From Crambe crambe (Eukaryota > Porifera > Demospongiae > Poecilosclerida > Crambeidae): 64,000 nt of DNA. The notes under the pieces are model-generated. The model ran no database searches. It saw only the letters and a list, made by a program, of their open reading frames with translations, and was not told the origin of the DNA. The stretch is taken from NCBI GenBank assembly GCA_963924555.1, contig OZ004585.1:5779488-5843487 (forward strand), written 5' to 3'. Below, one piece after another: positions 57,486 to 64,000 of this stretch (position 1 is the first letter of the stretch; every line of letters begins with the position of its first letter). Position numbers and translations under genes: made by a program.

Positions 57486-57832
57486 TTCTTCTAAATGAAA
57501 GAGTGATGTAGGCTGGAGTACATGACTATAAAAAAAATGTACGGAAATAAGGTGCTGGCTATGTACTGCATTTGCTCTGCTAACTGTCACAGAATTACAT
57601 CGTTGCATGGACTGTATTTGTCACTGTGCTCTGCTAACTGTCATAAAACTGACATAAACCCTACATCGCTGCAATGTGTAGCCAAAAAGGATACTATGGC
57701 AGCAACGATGTAGGGTTTATGTCAATTTTATGACAGTTAGCAGAGTAAGTACAGTACATAGCCAGCACCTTCTTTCAGTACTTTTTATACTCATGTACTC
57801 CAGCCTACATCACTCTTTCATTTAGAAGAACT
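57486..57832. mobile_element. Foldback MITE with ~150-bp arms
   Basis: Left arm TTCTTCTAAATGAAAGAGTG, GATGTAGGCTGGAGTACATG, GTGCTGGCTATGTACTG and CTCTGCTAACTGTCA is inverted in the right arm (CATGTACTCCAGCCTACATC, CACTCTTTCATTTAGAAGAA). The central part has ATAAACCCTACATCGCTGCA and its inverse. A one-armed relative is at 10985-11285. Confidence 0.85.
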
Positions 57833-58166
57833 CTCATTTATTTAGATTACATTACGTATTTCTTTTTTTTTCTACTTGGCATGTAACAAGAGTCAACCGC
57901 ATACCAAGTGGAAACAGACAATAAGAGTTTACTTCTTACAATGTAGCTATGCTTTTAATTTACATTAGCTACAGATGTGTCACTGAGTCGAGGCAATAAT
58001 TATTTTGATCATAAAAATTAAACAGGTGAAAGGTCAGGAAGCACAACTCTACTGTCCCAAGTCACAGATTATTGAAGCTTGAAAGCCATAACCTGATAAA
58101 AGAAAGTAAACATTTCGATACAAGCAGCTGATTATGACCTAGCTGCTTTTTAAGTGTCAGCTATTA

Positions 58167-58600
58167 CATAGGCGTAGGAAGATAATTTTGGTTAGGGGGG
58201 CAGTAGCTAGGCTACATAGAGCACAAAGTGCGCCATTTAGGGGGGTCCGGGGACATGCTCCCCCGGGAAAATTTAAATTTGGAGGCAAATCTGGGTTTAC
58301 GTCACCAATATTATTTGTGCATGTGATGATGATTTTTTGGGGGAAGTTGGGAAATTCTGTGTAGAAGTTTCTACCCTGATTGAATCCTATTGATAATAAT
58401 TAGTTAATTATTATTGTAAACATCTAGAATTTACAGAAACAAATTGTTTTGCACTTTCATTTTGGTTCAATTCATCTGTCCTTCTGATAAATTGCTTATT
58501 AATCATGTATTCTTGGGAAGTTAACAAGTTATTACACTTCACGTCTTGAAGTTGCTATATGTATAGGGGTGCTTAAGGGGGCTGTACCCCCACACCTATG
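58167..58600. mobile_element. hAT-like MITE inserted in a duplicated unit (empty site present)
   Basis: Ends CATAGGCGTAGGAAG and, inverted, CATAGGTGTGGGGGT. The neighbouring unit at about 56517-56535 reads TCAGCTATTAATACGGATG without the insert. Here CAGCTATTA precedes the element and TTTATTAATATGGATG follows it, which gives a 7-8 bp imperfect target duplication. 434 bp, non-coding, with G-rich subterminal blocks. Confidence 0.8.
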
Positions 58601-58944
58601 TTTATTAATATGGATGAGTTAAAGCTGACTAGATACTCACCTGAACCACATAATACCTGTACACACTGCTTAGCAGAGTCTCATCTCTGTCTGCAATCAA
58701 AGCTAAAGGAATCTGCTTGATTATATGGTAAAGATCGTCAACATGAGACGCAACGGTAGTACAATTACATGATGGTAAAAGCTGACTAGATCACTTGAGC
58801 CACATAATGCCTTTACACACTGCTTAGCAGAGTCTCACCTCTGTCTGCAATCAAGGCTTACTGCTATCGCTACAGAAGAAAGCTGAACTCTGCTTGCACG
58901 TGTTCTTGTATGTCAACATGGAGTTGCAATTTTGAAGCAACATG

Positions 58945-61774
58945 CAAGGGTGTAGGTAAGGGGGGGGCTTGGGGGGCTAAAGCCCCCCCCCAGAATTTTT
59001 GAATTGTATATCTTATTATTATGAATGTGATATGAAACTATGCTATTGGAAATTGTCCAAATATTTGTGCTCTGCTAGTATTACGTTTGATGAACTCATT
59101 TGCAATTGTATGTAAAGGAATGGAGTCAGTTTTGTTCTTGTGGACATGTAGTGTTAAACACCAGTTGAGGCGATCTTGACCAGTGGTAGTGCGGAGCCAA
59201 GTTTTAACTCTACGTAGTGCACTAAAACTTCTTTCACTAAGGGCATTAGTTGCAGGCATCACAAGAATGAGCTTTGCTATCTTTATCACTTCAGAATAGT
59301 ATGATTTGTCAATTTCATTTAGGCTTTTGAGGAATGAGACTATAGACTGTAAATCTCTCTCGTCATCACTACAATGTAATGCAATAAGCTGAGCCTGTAG
59401 GCGGGTCCAGATGAAAGTCGGTACCATAAAATTTTGCTACATCCTTTAGGATATCTGCACTTGGATTATTTTGTGTGAGAATAGTTTCCAATTGCTGTAG
59501 CATTTGAAATCCTTTTTGTTGAAATCTTTCCTGAATCGTGGCTATTATACAATCAATGACCTCGAAGTAAATTCTTCTGTAATGATCTTGTTCTGTATCA
59601 GGATATTCTGGAACAGCTTCACCTGATTCCAACCATCGTGGAGCTCGTTTACGTCGTTGAAGCATAGGAGCAGATACATCAATTTTACAGCGTCTCCTTT
59701 CAAGGTAACTCCAAAATAGATCATAAGCTTCATCGTTTCTAATGGATTGAAGAGACTGGACTGTTTTCTTCACAATTCCTTGACCTTCACAAGCAGATAT
59801 TGTTGCAGCTTGAAGCGACCGTGAGAGATTATCAACCATAGACATACATTTTCGCCCCAATTCAACACCAAAGAAATACTGGTATTTTTCCATCATAGAG
59901 GCAACCCCTGTAATCCTAGCTCTCATTTCAGTATCCTTGGTAGCTCCTATTGCAGCTTCCCAAGTTGATTGTAAGGCTTGATAATTTTCAGAAATGGATG
60001 CCAGAGCTTCGGCCCTGACTGTCCATCTCGTAGGACATAAAGTGCGGATCCCAGGATACCCAACTTTTATTTCATCTGCAATTTTTTTAAAAATTACTTC
60101 ACGTTTGGGGGACTTCTTAATGAGCTTAGTTATCTCATAAGTTGTATCAAGGGTGTCTTCCATGATCTTGATATTTTTTATAGAGTCCCCTACGGCTAAA
60201 TTTAATGCATGCCCATAACAATGGGTGTAAAGAGCTCGATGTTCCAAATCCATGATCTGTTTAGCAACACCTGACTTCCTTCCTGACATACTACTAGCCC
60301 CGTCATAACACTGACCACGGCAATTTTCTGTTGTTAAATTCATACGCAATAGAACATCTTTGACAGTGGACACTATTGATTCCGCTGATGTTGAATCAAG
60401 GCTATACAGTCCTATGAATTCCTCGTGGACTTCAAGGCTATCATCAACATATCTGAGACAAAATACCATTTGTTCAGTATTGCTTAGATCTGTTGTTTCA
60501 TCCACCATGATAGTGAACCACTTACCAGAGATTTCACTGTTTATTTCTCGTTGGATGTACAGAGACATAATGGAAAGAATTTCGTTTTGTATATCTGGGC
60601 TTGTGAATTTATCTCGTGATTTTTCCATCCATTTCAGTAGTTTGGGATTATCTTCAGCTCGTAACTTAAGTAACTGGATGAAATTAGAGTCAACCTCACC
60701 TGCTTGATTATTTTCATCTGCTTCCTTAAATCGTCCTCTTAGAGCTAGGCCCTGTCTACCAAGGAAACGTATACTACTAAGAATTATTTTTAGCATTTCT
60801 CTGTTTTCTGCCTTCTGCTGTGCATGAATGCTGGAAAGCATATCCCCAACATCTCTTGTTGTTTTTGGCATCTTTTCCACCAACTCCACTGCTTGACGAT
60901 GGGAGGTAGTTTTTTCATGTTTATTAAAACGTTCAATAGCTTTTTTCCAATTTGAAAATCCTACAGATAGGAAAGCTACATCTTTATTTAGTGTGATAGG
61001 AAGATGTCGTCTTTCAGCTACATGACAGTGAAAGCAAAGCACACTATCATTGGCTTCTTGATAATGCAGCCAGGGATATTTTTGATACCATGATGAGCAG
61101 AATGATCGCCTTTGCTTACCAATAGTGCGTGGAGGAAAATTCAATATCGGATGGTGAGCCTTCTCAGGGATCATGGACACATTGGGATCAGAAGAGGAAG
61201 AGGGCATTGGCAGCTGCAGCCTTTCCAAAGTCCTCAGACAAGCATTTGGTTCCTCCTCATTCACTGATTGTGCAACTATATCAGGCTTGAATAAACGATA
61301 CAGTAAAAATGATATTCAGGTACATACGTAGCTATTATTGTACTCACTATATCAGCCTCACTGTCAGTGTCAGCTTCTTCAGTGTCATGATGACTGATTT
61401 CACTGGATGATTCACCTGGTTTCACAGGCACTAACCACTTTCTCAAAGACATTTTACCATGTGCTCAAGATTTAGCAAGAAATTCAGCTGCAAGCTTTAG
61501 TGACCACTAATTTGATTGAGCTTGTACAGTACATGTCTTAGTAGTGCATCATTGATGATAAGCCACTAATTAATTGATTGTGCATGCATATACAGTTATT
61601 TATAGAATAGTGATATAATCACACCAGAAGCAATCTCAGAACACCTGAAATTCAAAATTTTCCCGAGGGAGCATGCCTCCGGATCCCCCTAGATAATGCA
61701 GCACAAGCGCTGCATTTCACATTCATGCATGCATATTTAGCCCCCCCAGTTGAAAAAACTTATCTACACCCTTG
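58945..61774 (-). mobile_element. hAT DNA transposon (ZMYM/TTF-type), 2.83 kb
   Basis: Inverted ends CAAGGGTGTAGGTAAG (58945-58960) and, inverted, CAAGGGTGTAGATAAG (61774-61759), each with a G/C-rich GGGGGGGCTAAA block inside. Flanks share only ACATG (58940-58944 and 61775-61779), not a clean 8-bp duplication. It encloses a hAT transposase on the minus strand. Confidence 0.85.
59038..61452 (-). pseudogene. hAT transposase, two exons, one frameshift near the C-terminus
   Basis: Exon 1 is 61452-61348 (MSLRKWLVPVKPGESSSE, 35 codons). A 62-bp GT-AG intron (61347-61286) follows. Exon 2 from 61285 is in frame and continues for more than 630 codons to about 59369. It has a TTF-type zinc-finger region (FCSSWYQKYPW, CFHCHVAERR), the DUF4371-like catalytic part (MVDETTD near residue 255 counted from 61264, GQCYDGASSMSG near 321, HCYGHALNL near 350) and then a frame change. 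The hAT C-terminal dimerisation motif (NALSERSFSALRRVKTWLR) lies in another frame at 59427-59038. The two frames overlap by 59 bases, consistent with one small indel. Everything else is open, so the loss is recent or is an assembly error. Confidence 0.85.
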
Positions 61775-64000
61775 ACATGTACCAGAGTTTGACAAGAAGC
61801 CCGAGATTAAGGAGAAAGCGTCTTCCAATGTAAATCATAGATATATCTCGCACTCGTACAATCCCAACACCAGGCAAAGGAGAAACAGTACTCATGTTAG
61901 AGAGGATGAAGAGACAGAAAGTGTTTCTACTTGGTAGCTATGTAATTTGCAGGTCATATCCATCTCATTATTATCTATAATACTAGGCCTAACTATTATT
62001 TTTGTGAATTCTTTTTGCAGGAGGTGGTTAGTGCTGTACATCTATAGCTTCTTTTTTTCTTGAATTAATTACACATACCAGTTAGCTATACGATTAGCTA
62101 AGTTCATAAGAGTGTAGTCTCAGGCCTGGGATACAAGTGGGAGAGGCAAGCCGAAGTTCAATCATCCTTACTTCATGAAATTTATAGCTCTTGTGTTGCA
62201 ATGTTGGATGATAATCAAGCCTGGTAAACAATTTAGTGAGACTAAACTCTTTAGTTTACTCAATCAGCCTGCTAGCTTTCTCTCTAAATAATGCACACCT
62301 TATGGACACTCGAGCATTACTTACCATTCAAAGTTTAAACAGTTACAGCTAATAACGTTATCAGCTTATTTTTGTTCTGACCTCAGAAGAAATGAACTTC
62401 GAAAGTGATCGAGTCCTGGCAACTTCGTTGTTTACGCATGCACGTTATGTTTAATGGCTTCTTCGTCTACTGTACAGAGACAGCGGCTTTTTTTCTGAAT
62501 GAACTAGAGGCTAAACCAATGAGACGTGGACCTGGTCCGAATAAAATGGAACACATTCATATATAGAACACGGTCCAAGCGCGGCCCAATTTTTCTCCGG
62601 ATCATGCCGATTAAGAACCTGAAGAATAAGAAATCGTGAAAAAGGTATTCCTCTGTGTTAAGTCTTTCAGCCTCCAAATTCTCCTACAACTTATTGTTTT
62701 CTGAGAAAATCCAACTTCATTTTGTGTTAGCCCTATGGAGGGTCATAGGTCATCCCTACGTAGAGAGTGCTATCGCGCTCTCTGATAACACAAGAAGCTG
62801 TTTGGCTCAATAGGCCCAACTGTGCTGATGGAGGATGCTAGCTATGGCAAGGAATCTAGTGTTAAAATAATAAAACATTGACATTTTGATACCACTATGC
62901 ATGTGCGAGAAGCTATGCTGGAGAACCTGAACTAAACCGCTGGCTCAGGTCACTTGAAATTCTACTTGTGAATGAATGTAGCTAATTAGCTAACAAGTTA
63001 TGATTCTAAATTCTACATTGCACTGCACACTCACATGATACCTGATTCTAGAAATTTATTAGTCACATGTTTACTGTGTCGGTTAACTAGCTAGCTATCG
63101 TTTTATGAATAGTATTGCTTAGTTATACTTTGAACTGGCTGTGATAACAGGATAATTTCTAAAGAAACTTTAATGCTACATGGCCAATGTTATGTAAATC
63201 ACATGGCCATGCATGTTTATCGAGTTATGTAAATCTTTCCTCAGAAAACATCCTCCAAAATATCTTGTTTTTAGTAACAACCCAACATGCTTACATACAT
63301 AAAATCATAAAGAGAGAAAAAAAAGAGTGATAGAAAAAACATTTCCATGAAATGAAATAGGGATGACCATTACTAAACTATAGGGTAGGGATGAAGGATG
63401 GAAATGGGATCAATCTTCGTTCTGTATACAATCCCTAAATATACGTACATCCTGGCCATTAGCTAGCTACTGCTCTATAATCTGAAGAGCTACCCGACGT
63501 ATATGTAGGAATTGATATACAGAATAATGATCGATCCCATTTCCCTTACCCTTATTTCCTCACTTTTTTAAGCAATGCATGCATTTCAGCAGCTATACAT
63601 CTAGTTTTTGATAGGCAAGGAATCTAGTGTAAAATAATACATTAACATTCTGATACCACAAGCTATGTGTGAGAAGCTGTGCAAGAGAAAGTTATCAACC
63701 TGCACTAGCCATTCCCCAACATTCTCATCAAACTAGCTACTGGCTCAGGATGCTTGAAATTCTCTGCTGACAACTTGAGAATGACTCCACATTGCACTGA
63801 CTCATATAATTTGAGAAAAGGGACCGCTTCACGCAGGATATAATTAATTTCTTGAGATATGCGCGTTTGAAGTTAGCCTTAGGATTTTTTTATCCACTTC
63901 TTTTTTATTGCCTCCACAATATCTTCAGTACTTTGTCTAACTTCCTGTCGAATTTCAGGAAGTGGGAAGGCTAGCGAGTTGAAGTCAGCTAGCTACCTCA
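61775..64000. other. Right flank: repeats, no gene recognised
   Basis: It holds a terminal hairpin (62762-62783), a diverged direct repeat (about 62835-62960 and 63610-63790, sharing GGCAAGGAATCTAGTGT and TGGCTCAGG..CTTGAAATTCT), and a diverged foldback of the 'GATGTAGGGATGACC' family at 63345-63560. No exon is supported. Confidence 0.45.

Larger units (their letters stand above)
55845..58925 (+). repeat. Array of long diverged direct repeats, interrupted by later insertions
   Basis: The blocks GATCGTCAACATGGAGAC, CTTAGCAGAGTCTC[A/G]TCTCTG and GCTGACTAGATACTCACCTG recur near 55850-56010, 56540-56710 and 58610-58880. The blocks CAAGTCACAGATTATTGAAG and CCATAACCTGATAAAAGA recur near 56390 and 58060. 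Units are a few hundred bases to about 1.7 kb apart because a foldback MITE (57486-57832), a microsatellite and a hAT-like MITE (58167-58600) have inserted. No coding capacity is seen. Confidence 0.75.

Noticed and set aside
58937-61782. Perfect 8-bp target duplication for the hAT element
   Set aside because: Left GCAACATG and right ACATGTAC share only ACATG, so a canonical 8-bp duplication cannot be claimed.

Overview
The window looks like nuclear DNA of a metazoan, most likely a demosponge (an Amphimedon-type genome is my best guess). This is inferred from AT-rich sequence saturated with TAGCTA-type words, short GT-AG introns with strict phase, a receptor tyrosine kinase (RTK) with Ig-like ectodomain exons, and a dense, mixed load of retrotransposons, DNA transposons and foldback MITEs. 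No prokaryotic features are present. Genes had to be assembled exon by exon by eye, using splice sites, phase and paralogue comparison.

Layout. 1-1.9 kb is intergenic with no recognised gene. 1.9-7.6 kb holds a complete 11-exon RTK (639 codons): signal peptide, two Ig-like ectodomain exons, Ser/Thr stalk, TM and a full kinase domain. 10.3-15.4 kb holds a second Ig-type single-pass receptor without a kinase, with an uncertain 3' end. 15.8-18.3 kb holds decayed retroelement pieces and a MULE-like MITE with a perfect 9-bp target duplication. 20.3-21.8 kb holds an ankyrin gene whose two exons duplicate each other. 24.0-30.5 kb holds a decayed paralogue of the RTK: a truncated signal exon, a nonsense codon, intact-looking second Ig, TM and juxtamembrane exons, and no kinase. 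30.5-36.6 kb is mostly repeats, including a 2.1-kb inverted-repeat element with nested foldbacks. 36.6-52.2 kb, on the minus strand, holds an Ig1-Ig2-stalk-TM receptor whose last exon encodes a tyrosine-rich tail with an ITIM-like VIYEEI motif. Its introns contain an intact Ty3/gypsy element (38.0-43.2 kb), a 0.85-kb DNA transposon and a decayed BEL/Pao element (44.4-48.9 kb). 52-64 kb is repeat-rich and includes a hAT element (58.9-61.8 kb) with a spliced, frameshifted transposase.

How the genes relate. The RTK, its pseudogene and the minus-strand receptor share a homologous Ig1 exon, and the latter two share Ig2. All ectodomain exons are phase 1-1, so they can be duplicated or lost without a frame change. 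The picture is a local family of cell-surface receptors with related ectodomains but different signalling ends (kinase, tyrosine-motif tail, short tail). This resembles paired or multi-output receptor families, but the ligand and function are unknown.

The other main result is the gypsy element. Its single 1,482-residue ORF has the order gag-protease-integrase-RT-RNase H (integrase before RT, as in the Gmr1 group), LTRs identical by eye, a 5-bp target duplication, a tRNA-Leu-type primer site and a polypurine tract.
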